NCBI GenBank assembly: GCA_003612485.1
Contig: RAZA01000015.1
Span: 22,008 to 86,007 of the forward strand
Source: a bacterium D16-50
GTDB taxonomy: Bacteria > Bacillota > Clostridia > Lachnospirales > Lachnospiraceae
Reading direction: 5' to 3'
Length of the DNA: 64,000 bases
The notes under the pieces are model-generated. The model made no database searches, had not been told where the DNA came from, and worked only from the letters and a program-made list of their open reading frames with translations. A program made the translations under genes and the position numbers. Below, piece after piece: positions 25,386 to 34,248 of the stretch (positions are counted from its first letter, which is position 1; every line of letters begins with the position of its first letter).

Positions 25386-25421
25386 GAAAAAGAGGCACAA
25401 AGCTCATCAGGCCTCTTTTTC
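25386..25421. terminator. bidirectional-looking terminator
   Basis: GAAAAAGAGGC (25386-25396) and GCCTCTTTTTC (25411-25421) form an 11-bp stem with a 14-base loop. It lies 43 bases after the stop of the leftward 74-aa gene and before the deacetylase promoter, so it ends that gene's transcript. Confidence 0.8.
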
Positions 25422-25463
25422 CATCATTAAGAAGAGACTTAAAAACCGTCCGGCCAAAGCAGC

Positions 25464-25688
25464 CTACTTTTTCAAAAAGCCTTTCAATGCATCCACCGCT
25501 CCCGATACATTATCCGCCGTCAGCTTGGCCTTGACCCCCTGCACCACCTGATTGATCACGTCCTCCGGCAGATCCACTCCCAAAATGCCTTCCACAGCCT
25601 TGATGGGATCCTTTTGGAACTTTTCCTGCAGATCCTTGTCCTTGGAAATTCTTTCCACTGCCTTTTTGATCTGTTCCTTGATATCCAT
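25464..25688 (-). CDS. small helical protein, 74 aa
   Basis: The start MDIKEQIKKAVERI at 25688 has GAGAGGACA upstream. The sequence repeats amphipathic helices: KAVERISKDKDLQEKFQKDPIKAVEGIL then LPEDVINQVVQGVKAKLTADN. Similar small proteins are annotated hypothetical in Lachnospiraceae and are reminiscent of bacteriocin leader peptides or nif11-like N termini (LQEKFQKDP), a resemblance only. No TM segment. It lies between the deacetylase and the DUF5107 gene, with its own terminator. Confidence 0.6.
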   Translation of the reverse strand: MDIKEQIKKAVERISKDKDLQEKFQKDPIKAVEGILGVDLPEDVINQVVQGVKAKLTADNVSGAVDALKGFLKK

Positions 25689-25819
25689 GTTCTTGTCCTC
25701 TCTTTCTCTCATAAAAGCTCCTGCCACATCCTCATAACAGTGCGGATATGACAAATCAATTTCATTATAATCATCAGTCCCTCCTGCTGTAAAGATATTT
25801 CTTCGTTTTACAACAGATT

Positions 25820-28800
25820 TTACAACAAATCCCGGCTCCGGTACACCCTGCACATCATATGGGAGGGCTCTGTTTCCGCCGCTTTCTCCAGAAATTCCGC
25901 CGCCTTCTCCTTGTTTCCCAGCCCCATGTTCCCAAGCGCCATCAGATAATAGCAATGGGCTCTGTTCTTCAGGGTATAGTCATCGTCAAAAATAAGGAAA
26001 TCAGGCAGAGAGACCGCAAAATACTCAATTTTCATCCGATCCTCCAAATGCCTCTCCCCATAATCCAACAGACGATAAAACCGGGAATTCGCCTCCCTGA
26101 CTCTGCCCAATTTCCGGTACGCCAGTCCCTGATATAGGATCATGTCCGCCGGCTGGTCGTTGTAATACATGGCCCCCGCAGGCTCATCCGTACCCAATGT
26201 GGCCTTTTGGAAGCATTCTTGCGCCTCCCCGTCTCTGCCCTGAGCCTCCAGCGCCAGCCCCAGATGATAATAGATATGGTTGTCCTTGGTTCCCTCCAGT
26301 CTGCCTTCTCCCAGATTCTCAGGATAGGATAGGGCTTTTCTGAGCAGTTCCTCCGCATCCGCAAAGCGTCCCTGCCCCTGCGCCTTTCTCGCCATTTCTA
26401 CCAGAGTCAATGTATATTGTGTTGTAATCTTTCCTTCGCCGCCCTCCCAAGGGTGGAACCTATGCCCCATAATGCAGTCATAAGCCTTTTCGTGATTTCC
26501 CGCAAGGTTCAGCAGCGTGATATATTCAATATAAAGATCATCCCTCTGTCTGATCAGCTCCTCATGAAGCTCATAGTTCTCCAGCCTGCGCCGGAAGCTC
26601 CAGCCCAGCTTCTTGTAGAGCTGATCCAGCTCCAGAAAGATTCTGGGATCCTCCGTATTCAGGGCAAATGCCTTTTCCAACGCTGTCTGCGCCGCCTGCG
26701 GATCCTTTTTCTTATTATAATATGCCAATGCCAGATTCCTATGCACCATAGGAAATTCAGGCTGACCCTGCGCAGACTTCTCCCAGAGCGTCAACGCCTC
26801 CTGCCACTGCAGCTTGTCGTAATATAAGCATCCCAGATAATACCCTGCCTTGGACACACAGCCCTCCTCTATGGCAAAGCCCAGCACCGGAATATCCTCC
26901 AGCTTGTTAGGAAAGCAGTAGTCAGGCGAACATTCCTCCCCCCGTCTCAGCAGCCGGTAAATGTCGCCAGAAATATCGTCATCATTATCTTCTAACCTGC
27001 GGTCACGCAATTTTCTCAAATAATAGGCCCTATAATAAAACAGCATGGGATATTCCTTCCGGCATTCCTTCAATAGAGCTTCCGCCTCCTCAAAAGCGCC
27101 TGCCTCCGCATAGTCTCTGGCGGTCATAAGATAATTTTCATGGAAATTACGCATCAAGCAGTTCAGTTCCTCCCGCTGCTTACGGTCCCCATGGTTCAGG
27201 ATCACCCTTTCATTGCCCGACAAAAAATCAAAGGGATCCAGCTTAAGATTCTCCTCAATACACAGCAGGGCCTCCTCCCTCCTGCCCAGCTTACGCAGAA
27301 CATAGGCCTTCAATCCTCTGGCCTTCACGTTGTGGCCGTTCTTCACCAAGGCCTTCTCCACATGGGCATAGGCCTCGGGGAAACGGCCCCTGCCTGCATC
27401 TATGGCCCCCAGATAATAATAGGACATTTCCTGCTGCTCGTTGCTCCATGCCGCCTTATAGAAGGCATCATAGGCCTCATCCTTCCGATCCTGATGCCAC
27501 AATGCCAGTCCCAGCAGATAATAACTCTCGCTGTTATATGGATTGGGGTTCCTTTCCACCAGACGCTCCAGCGCCTTACGGAAATACTTTTCGCTCTGGG
27601 CAAACCTTCCCCTGCGCATCAGCAGCTGTCCATATGCATTGTTGATACGGATATCCCCCGGATCCCTCTTGAGCCCCTCCAGATAATAGGGATCCGGAAG
27701 ATAGGTGGCATGGCGATACTGCTCGATATGCTGGCCGGCAAGATACAGCTCCTCGCAGGTATGTATTTCCCAAGGCTCCTTCACCGCCTTTGCAGGCTCC
27801 GGCATCTTGGGTATCCCCAAAGGCTCCGGGCGGTATTCCACCAGACATCTTCCCTGAGCATAGACTGATACTTGCAGCTCCTCTTCCTTCTGCCCCTGCA
27901 GCTCCACTTTGCCTCTATATATATCCGTGGGGGAAAGACGTACTTCTTCCTCCAGAACCGTCCTCCCGGCCGCCCGAAGCACTATCTTCGCCTTTTCATG
28001 AGACCCTGAGGCATAGACGATGACCTCCGCTTCATTCCCGTCATATGAAAGATTTACGGCCCCATCCACGGTGGCGTTCTTCACCTGCCCCACCGCTTTA
28101 TAGGGCATGAAATACTGCCGGAACGTCTTTTCCTCAAAGGGCTTCAGCCATGTGAAATCCGGCTGGTTGTCCGTATAGACTCCCGTCATCAGCTCCACAT
28201 AAGGCCCGTCCTCATCGGTGAGGTTTCTGTCCCACGCCCTGCCGAAATCTCCGTTCCCCCATGTCCATTGCTTCTTTCCCGGAGAAATATGATGATCCGC
28301 CACGTGGAGAATCCCCGCCTCCCTTCCGTAATCATAGCCGCCCACGAAATCGTACTTGGACTTTTCCGCCATGTAAGAGGTGGGCACGGGAATATTTTTA
28401 TACCGGGAAATATCCACGCCCTCGCTATAATCCTTCTTATAATAGACCCCGGTAGCGATGGGGAAACGGGACACATCCCTCTTCCCGTGATCCATCACCG
28501 CATGAACGTCGGGGGGAAAGATGGACTGGGTATCGTCGTTCACCGGCACCGCCGGGTTGGCCCACCAGAGAAATGTCTGGGGAAGGGACGTCCGATTATA
28601 CAACTGCCCCGTAATCTCGATATAAGCCTTTCCGGGATAGAGAGTGATTTTTGTGATACATTTCGTGCCGTACATCTGATCCACGTCATGGCAGAGCACG
28701 GAACAGCTCCCGTCCTCCTTTTCCTCTATCTCATAATCTACGGGCAGAAAGGTGGTGGGCCTATGGTGCTGGGGCCAGTTGAACTCAATGCCCCCGGAAA

Positions 28801-29131
28801 TCCATGGTCCCGTGAGCCCCACCAGAGCAGGTTTAATGACTCTATTATAATATACAAAGTCATAACCGTTGGTCTTGTCATAGGCCCTCTGGATCCTCCC
28901 GCCCAGCTGGGGCAATACCATGACCTTCAGGTATTCGTTTTCCAGATATACCGCCGTGTACTCCTTATCCGCCTTTTCGTTGCTGATACTCTCCACCGTG
29001 GGATAGGGATATACCTTTCCGCTGCTCCCCTGATACACCCTCTTGTCCAAAAAAATGGGAGCCTTCTGGGCCTCCCCGATCCCGTATGTAGGAATCACCG
29101 TCTTCTCAACCCAAACCTTTGCCTTACTCAT
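25820..29131 (-). CDS. DUF5107-TPR protein, 1103 aa
   Basis: The first 450 residues are a DUF5107 domain with galactose-mutarotase-like beta sandwich (YLKVMVLPQLGGRIQRAYDK, GGIEFNWPQHHRPTTF, WWANPAVPVND). The remaining 600 residues are about a dozen tetratricopeptide repeats (for example YYLGLALWHQDRKDEAYDAF and YYHLGLALEAQGRDGEAQECF). No signal peptide is seen, so it may act in the cytoplasm. The family is common in gut Clostridia near sugar-responsive AraC regulators, as here with the divergent gene at 29504. A role in carbohydrate handling is likely, the reaction unknown. GGAGGCGG lies upstream of the ATG. Confidence 0.85.
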   Translation of the reverse strand: MSKAKVWVEKTVIPTYGIGEAQKAPIFLDKRVYQGSSGKVYPYPTVESISNEKADKEYTAVYLENEYLKVMVLPQLGGRIQRAYDKTNGYDFVYYNRVIKPALVGLTGPWISGGIEFNWPQHHRPTTFLPVDYEIEEKEDGSCSVLCHDVDQMYGTKCITKITLYPGKAYIEITGQLYNRTSLPQTFLWWANPAVPVNDDTQSIFPPDVHAVMDHGKRDVSRFPIATGVYYKKDYSEGVDISRYKNIPVPTSYMAEKSKYDFVGGYDYGREAGILHVADHHISPGKKQWTWGNGDFGRAWDRNLTDEDGPYVELMTGVYTDNQPDFTWLKPFEEKTFRQYFMPYKAVGQVKNATVDGAVNLSYDGNEAEVIVYASGSHEKAKIVLRAAGRTVLEEEVRLSPTDIYRGKVELQGQKEEELQVSVYAQGRCLVEYRPEPLGIPKMPEPAKAVKEPWEIHTCEELYLAGQHIEQYRHATYLPDPYYLEGLKRDPGDIRINNAYGQLLMRRGRFAQSEKYFRKALERLVERNPNPYNSESYYLLGLALWHQDRKDEAYDAFYKAAWSNEQQEMSYYYLGAIDAGRGRFPEAYAHVEKALVKNGHNVKARGLKAYVLRKLGRREEALLCIEENLKLDPFDFLSGNERVILNHGDRKQREELNCLMRNFHENYLMTARDYAEAGAFEEAEALLKECRKEYPMLFYYRAYYLRKLRDRRLEDNDDDISGDIYRLLRRGEECSPDYCFPNKLEDIPVLGFAIEEGCVSKAGYYLGCLYYDKLQWQEALTLWEKSAQGQPEFPMVHRNLALAYYNKKKDPQAAQTALEKAFALNTEDPRIFLELDQLYKKLGWSFRRRLENYELHEELIRQRDDLYIEYITLLNLAGNHEKAYDCIMGHRFHPWEGGEGKITTQYTLTLVEMARKAQGQGRFADAEELLRKALSYPENLGEGRLEGTKDNHIYYHLGLALEAQGRDGEAQECFQKATLGTDEPAGAMYYNDQPADMILYQGLAYRKLGRVREANSRFYRLLDYGERHLEDRMKIEYFAVSLPDFLIFDDDYTLKNRAHCYYLMALGNMGLGNKEKAAEFLEKAAETEPSHMMCRVYRSRDLL

Positions 29132-29440
29132 AGCCGCCTCCTAATTCCATAATTGTCCCTACGCATAGGGCCTCTGTCCATCCCCTCTGGCTCCTCCTTG
29201 CCCGCAAAGCTTCTGCCCCATTCCATGGCTCTCTTCTTTGATCCTCCCTCCGGGCAATGTGCCCCTTGGCTCCTCCTCATCCTTGCAAGGCTAATTTCTT
29301 CCAACGCCTTTCTTCCCTTTACTCTCCTGAACCAGTTTCAAAGGAAGTAAAATCCTAACGCCATGTTTCTTTTTTAGGATACCCCATCCTCTCTGCGTCC
29401 GCATTACACTCCATTGCTGATCTATTAATATTTTTTGCTC

Positions 29441-29469
29441 TTGCACTTATCGGGTATTTTCTCTAGAAT
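29441..29469 (+). promoter_or_regulatory. promoter of the AraC-family gene
   Basis: TTGCAC at 29441-29446 and TAGAAT at 29464-29469 with a 17-base spacer, 34 bases before the TTG start at 29504. The rest of the 372-bp gap between the divergent genes (29132-29503) is C-rich with no further clear feature and presumably holds the DUF5107 promoter and an AraC site. Confidence 0.6.
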
Positions 29470-29503
29470 ATAGAATAGAATCGTAGAAAGCGAGGTATTT
29501 ATT

Positions 29504-30346
29504 TTGAAATCCTGCGAAAAGAATGTGATGCCGGAATCCGAATATTTCGTCTATTCCCCCAGCAGACTGGCGGAGGAAATGTTTTTCTATCCCCTACAGT
29601 GCGGGCATTTCCTTTACAAGGCGGGGTACTCCCTTCAAAGAGACTCCTATGACAGCTTTCTATTAATGTATGTTCAGAAAGGATGTCTTACTCTGGACTT
29701 TCAGGGAAAGTCCTCCCTCCTGCGCTCAGGACAGTTTCTGCTGCTGGACTGCTATAAGCCCCACTCCTATTCCTCGGACACCGGCTGGGAGTGCCTTTGG
29801 TGCCACTTTGACGGCGTCTTGGCAAGGCCGTGGTACGAAAGCATCACATCTCGGCTGGGAAACATACTCATTTTACCGGATCCGTCTTTCGCCTCCGGCA
29901 AGCTCAGCAGTCTCTGGGATATCTTCGCCTCCGGCGGCCCCGTCAGGGAACCTTTGATCTCCAAGTACCTCGCGGATATCCTCACTGCCTTTCTGCTCCA
30001 TACGCCCTCGGAGGGCGGAATCTGCGATCATTCCGGCATGGCAGAAGACATTATCTCCTATATCAACGAACATTTCCCGGAGGAACTCACCGTGGCACAG
30101 CTGGCCGGACTGGCCGGACTGAGCCAATTTCATTTCATTCGCACTTTCAAGAGGGAAACCGGCTTCACCCCCCATGAATATATCCTCCATGTACGGATCT
30201 CCACCGCCAAATATCTGCTGAAAAACACCCGGCTGCCCATAAAAAGTATCTGCTTCGACACCGGATTTTCCTCCGAAAGCGTCTTCTGTTCCGCTTTCAA
30301 AAAGCAGCTAGGCATGACCCCGGGAGAATACCGGTTCTCCCCCTGA
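29504..30346 (+). CDS. AraC-family transcriptional regulator
   Basis: The start is TTG at 29504, with AAAGCGAGG eight bases upstream; the next in-frame ATG (29525) has no such site. An N-terminal cupin-like sensing domain (GYSLQRDSYDSFLLMYVQKG, GQFLLLDCYKPHSY) precedes two AraC helix-turn-helix motifs in the last 100 residues: LTVAQLAGLAGLSQFHFIRTFKRETG and IKSICFDTGFSSESVFCSAFKKQLGMTPGEYR. It is divergent from the DUF5107 gene and most likely controls it in response to a sugar. Confidence 0.88.
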   Translation: MKSCEKNVMPESEYFVYSPSRLAEEMFFYPLQCGHFLYKAGYSLQRDSYDSFLLMYVQKGCLTLDFQGKSSLLRSGQFLLLDCYKPHSYSSDTGWECLWCHFDGVLARPWYESITSRLGNILILPDPSFASGKLSSLWDIFASGGPVREPLISKYLADILTAFLLHTPSEGGICDHSGMAEDIISYINEHFPEELTVAQLAGLAGLSQFHFIRTFKRETGFTPHEYILHVRISTAKYLLKNTRLPIKSICFDTGFSSESVFCSAFKKQLGMTPGEYRFSP

Positions 30347-30453
30347 AATCACGAAAGGCAGTTCCCTTATGTTCCTCAGGAAACCTGCCCCTCAAAAACA
30401 TTCCTCCGCTCCAGTCCTTGCTTGCCTCTCCCAAAACCTGCCCTCAAACCGCG

Positions 30454-32136
30454 TCATCCTATCAGCACTGTCTTCCCTTCAAAAGCAAACCCATAATGCC
30501 GAATCCGCTCCCTGAGGATTCCTCTCGCTGCCAGTTCCGTATCATAGGCCTTCTCCTCTATCTGTCGAAGCGCCGCTGCTACTGTATCCGCCAGCGTCTT
30601 CTCATCCTCCGGATCATGCACCTTGAATTCCAGCACAAAGGCAGGGTCGCCATCCCGCAAAGGCTCCAGCATCACGTCATATCTCCCAAAACCGCTTTCT
30701 CTATTGGAAGTGATACGGTATCTGTCCGCTAAATCCACCATTAATCCCAGTACAAAGCCATGATAGAAGCGTTCCGGTTCCGTAGCTTCAGACGGCTTGT
30801 TGCCAGAATCAAAAGAACTGAAAGTAGCCAACGCAGTCCGATTCATATAGACATTCATGGCCTTTGTGTCATCCAGCAGCAATGCCTTAATAAATGCGTT
30901 ATAGGCAGGGGTGTACTCCGCAAACCAGCCATCTATCATATGCCGGAACATCAGCCGTACTTCCTTATTTGTCAAAGACAGCGTATAATCGCATTCACCG
31001 TAATTCCCATCTACGGTATAACACTCCACTTTCAGATAGCCGCAGGCCAGAAGCAGGCTCCAGACAGCATGGAGATTATGATCCAACTGACTGAATATAA
31101 TCTGTTCATCTATTGACGCATGGAATGATTTTCCCTGCAATAAATCCTCCATAATAATCTTTACTTCTGGAATCCCTTCCCGAATCAGCTTTCCCACGAG
31201 ACTGTTGGAACTGGTGTTTGCCCAGTAAGCAGCAAAACGCTGTTTGTCAAGGTAGTTGATAATGGACCATGGATTATAAATATCACGCATATTTCCGAAG
31301 GTAAAACCATCGTACCAGGCACGGACTTCTTCCTTTTCCATAAGCCCAAATTCGTCCATAGCGGCAAATACTTCCATTTCCGTAAAACCGAAAGAAGCCT
31401 CATACTTACATGAGGTAGAGGTGACTACCTCCAGATGGTTTAAGTCGGAAAAAATAGACTCTTTGCTTATTCGCGTAATACCTGTCATGACCGCCCTCTC
31501 CATATATGGGTTCGTCTTGAAAGTAGAATTGAATAGGTTTCGGACAAATGCCGCCATTTCATCCCAGTATCCGTGAACATAAGCTTCCTGCATGGGGGTA
31601 TCATATTCATCCAACAAAATAATGACTCTTTTTCCGTAATAATTTGCAAGGAATTCCGATAAGGCTTTCAAGGAATAAGAAGCTACGGAATCACCCATTG
31701 TAGGGGATATTTCATAGAAGATATCTGGAAACTTTTTCTGTTTCGGCCCCTTATCCTGCAAGGCTGAATATCTGTCATATACGCTTTTGATGATGCGGCA
31801 AATTTTATCCCTTGCACTTCCAAAGGATGTTTCCTTCACATCTGCAAAGCTTAAGAAAATTACTGGATAACTGCCATGGAGGCTGCGGTACTTCGCTTCT
31901 TTCCATATGCCGAGCCTTTCAAATAAGGTGTCTTTATCTGCATGTTCCACGGAAAAGAAATGCTCCAGCATGCTCAGGGCCAGTGTCTTGCCGAAGCGCC
32001 TGGGACGCGTAATTAAGGTCACATCATCCTGATTTTCCCACCATTCCTTAATAAACGCGGTCTTATCCACATAAAAACAATTGTTTTGAATGATTTTCCC
32101 AAAATCCTGTATTCCTATCCCTACTGTCCTTGCCAT
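30454..32136 (-). CDS. AAA-ATPase-like protein with PD-(D/E)XK nuclease domain (DUF1703 type)
   Basis: The start MARTVGIGIQDFG at 32136 has GGGAGGTG a few bases upstream; a start at 32199 is weaker. The N-terminal AAA-ATPase-like domain (FYVDKTAFIKEWWENQDDVTLITRPRRFGKT) has a degenerate P-loop RPRRFGKT, and the C-terminal DUF1703 nuclease-like domain includes FVLEFKVHD, the ExK-type site. These proteins are abundant and multi-copy in anaerobic Clostridia and Bacteroides; their role is not established, with a proposed link to mobile elements. Length 560 is typical. It is on the minus strand convergent with the AraC gene. Confidence 0.85.
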   Translation of the reverse strand: MARTVGIGIQDFGKIIQNNCFYVDKTAFIKEWWENQDDVTLITRPRRFGKTLALSMLEHFFSVEHADKDTLFERLGIWKEAKYRSLHGSYPVIFLSFADVKETSFGSARDKICRIIKSVYDRYSALQDKGPKQKKFPDIFYEISPTMGDSVASYSLKALSEFLANYYGKRVIILLDEYDTPMQEAYVHGYWDEMAAFVRNLFNSTFKTNPYMERAVMTGITRISKESIFSDLNHLEVVTSTSCKYEASFGFTEMEVFAAMDEFGLMEKEEVRAWYDGFTFGNMRDIYNPWSIINYLDKQRFAAYWANTSSNSLVGKLIREGIPEVKIIMEDLLQGKSFHASIDEQIIFSQLDHNLHAVWSLLLACGYLKVECYTVDGNYGECDYTLSLTNKEVRLMFRHMIDGWFAEYTPAYNAFIKALLLDDTKAMNVYMNRTALATFSSFDSGNKPSEATEPERFYHGFVLGLMVDLADRYRITSNRESGFGRYDVMLEPLRDGDPAFVLEFKVHDPEDEKTLADTVAAALRQIEEKAYDTELAARGILRERIRHYGFAFEGKTVLIG

Positions 32137-32345
32137 TTGACACCTCCCAGCTTTACCTGAACATATCAATCCAACTGTTTCCAGTATAGCTGATTGCAAA
32201 TGACATTACAATAACAATCCTAATTCCGATATAAAAATCACCCATTTCACGGCTGGCAAAATGAGTGACTTACCAGTTTTTATAAATACGTCAGAAATAT
32301 TTCGCCCTTCGTAGAGGCACCTTGTTTTCAACATTTTAATACAAA

Positions 32346-32382
32346 AATCCCCTTTCAGCTTTCTCATACTGAAAGAGGATTA
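32346..32382 (-). terminator. intrinsic terminator after the S8 protease
   Basis: On the minus strand AATCCTCTTTCAG pairs with CTGAAAGGGGATT (one mismatch) and is followed by TTTTTG. It begins 17 bases after the protease stop codon. Confidence 0.75.
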
Positions 32383-32398
32383 CGATTGTCCATATACC

Positions 32399-34108
32399 TC
32401 ACACCCCGACCAAAGCGTCAAAAGCTCCCATCAGGTTCATGCGTCCGTAGCCCCATTCCCTGCCGGGATATGTCAGCTCATAGCTTCTAGACGCCCCCCG
32501 GATAAAGTAATTCTTGATCTCCCGGCTGGCTACCATAGGGTTGTTGCCCTCCACCACCGCCCACTGCAGGAACTGGGCCACGGCTCCGGCGGTGAGAGCG
32601 GCGGCCAGAGAGCTTCCTGTCTCCTCTCCGTCTATGGTGGAGACATCCACTCCGGGGGCCGCAAAGTCCGGCTTTATGGCGCCGGTTCTGGTAAATCCTC
32701 TTCCCGAATCGATAAAAAAGCTGTTGTTGGCGGCGTTGTAGGTGGAGACGCTGATCACATTTCCCGCCATGGCGGGTTCCGTCAGAGTGACATAGGGGGT
32801 GGCCTCCAGAAAATGCACCGAAGCATTCATGAACTGAGTAATCGGAAGCCACATGTGAAACGTTCCGTCATGCACATCCCCCACCGCTTCCACCGTAAAG
32901 GTCCATATGCCGGGAGTGGGCAGCGCCACCCTCAGAAAGATCACTTCCTCCCCCGAAGCAGGCTCCACCAGCGTTCCCGCTATGGTGATTCTGGTCCTCT
33001 CATAAATAAAGCTGTAGGTAATGCTGTTTTGGATGCCCAGACGGATGGGCGGGATCGTCTCGCCACCGGGGGAACGCACCGACAGCGTGAACACATCCGG
33101 CACGTTCCCCCACAGCTCCATAACAAACCCTTCAGCATTCTCGCCCACCCTGACCTCCACAGGCAGCGCGGCTGCAGCCCCTGCAGGCTCCAGACTGCCC
33201 CGGAAATGATGCCCTGCGTTGCCCTCGTTGCCTCCGCAGACCACCACCGCCCGGCTGCGCCTATTGGCCACTGCATTCAGATAGCCGGGCAGGGGGGAGT
33301 TTCCCGCATGGTCTCCGTAATTGGTCCCCAGCCCCAGACAGATCACCACCGGCCTCTCGAACTGTCTGGCGAAGCGGTCTGCGTAGAGCACCCCCAGCAT
33401 TATGTCCGTCTCCTCATAAGCAGGAACTCCCGGCGGAACGATATAAAAGTCCCGCAGGAACTGTTTCGCCTGCTTCAATTTTACTACTATAATATCTGCA
33501 TCAGGAGCTGCCCCCAGATAGCCCATGCCGCTTCCCAATCTGCTGCCTGCCGCCACCCCCGCCATGACGCTGCCATGTCCGTTCTCGTCCCGGCTGGGAA
33601 CCACACTGTAGGGATCCTGCGCCCCAAGGGCACGGTCAATATCCTCTCTGGTATATTCCGTGCCGTAGAACAGCCCCTCCGGCGGCCTGCCGCTCTGGTC
33701 CGTCTGATCCCAGATGGCAAGAATTCGGCTGTTGCCCTCACTGTCCCGAAACGCCATGTCCGTGTAATCTATCCCCGTGTCAATGATACAGATCACCACG
33801 CCCCGGCCAGACAGGCTCAGAGGGGGCCTCTGAGCCTGTGTTATACCGCTGGCAATCAGGCTGTTGGGGTCAAAGCTTCTGCCTGCGCCGCCCGTCTGCA
33901 TCAAACCGTATAGCTTCGGCACGGCCTTGTAATCGAATACATAGTCCGTGACGTTTCTGATGTCTCCCTGATTTACATAAACAATATTGTAAAGATCATC
34001 CACATTGATATGGCAGAAGTCCAGACCGGTATTTTCCAGAAGCTCCACCGGAAAATTCGTGATCACATCATAATACTGATTGGAAAGAATCCTATCTCTG
34101 CAGTCCAT
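32399..34108 (-). CDS. Csp-like S8 (subtilisin-family) peptidase
   Basis: The 569-residue protein has the subtilase triad: Asp110 in IIDTGIDY, His178 in DENGHGS, and Ser near 520 in TGSSLAAALTAGAV. The usual GTSMA(A/S)P at the serine reads GSSLAAA, a conservative change. The N-terminal 100 residues form a prodomain-like part (DYVFDYKAVPKLYGLM) and a jelly-roll domain (about 320-470) is inserted before the serine, as in CspA/B/C proteases that activate the spore cortex lytic enzyme in Clostridium. No signal peptide is seen. Role in spore germination is inferred; related copies also exist in non-germination contexts. Confidence 0.85.
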   Translation of the reverse strand: MDCRDRILSNQYYDVITNFPVELLENTGLDFCHINVDDLYNIVYVNQGDIRNVTDYVFDYKAVPKLYGLMQTGGAGRSFDPNSLIASGITQAQRPPLSLSGRGVVICIIDTGIDYTDMAFRDSEGNSRILAIWDQTDQSGRPPEGLFYGTEYTREDIDRALGAQDPYSVVPSRDENGHGSVMAGVAAGSRLGSGMGYLGAAPDADIIVVKLKQAKQFLRDFYIVPPGVPAYEETDIMLGVLYADRFARQFERPVVICLGLGTNYGDHAGNSPLPGYLNAVANRRSRAVVVCGGNEGNAGHHFRGSLEPAGAAAALPVEVRVGENAEGFVMELWGNVPDVFTLSVRSPGGETIPPIRLGIQNSITYSFIYERTRITIAGTLVEPASGEEVIFLRVALPTPGIWTFTVEAVGDVHDGTFHMWLPITQFMNASVHFLEATPYVTLTEPAMAGNVISVSTYNAANNSFFIDSGRGFTRTGAIKPDFAAPGVDVSTIDGEETGSSLAAALTAGAVAQFLQWAVVEGNNPMVASREIKNYFIRGASRSYELTYPGREWGYGRMNLMGAFDALVGV

Positions 34109-34248
34109 GCCCCGAATCCCTTTGTCTGCAACGCAGTCTCATTCCTAGTATTCTATGCGTCCGCTCCTTGTCCCATGCCCAAAAGAAAACAATGATCTTC
34201 TCTGACAAAGGTCTCTCTTGGTTCAAAGCTTCCCCTAGACACCCCTTC

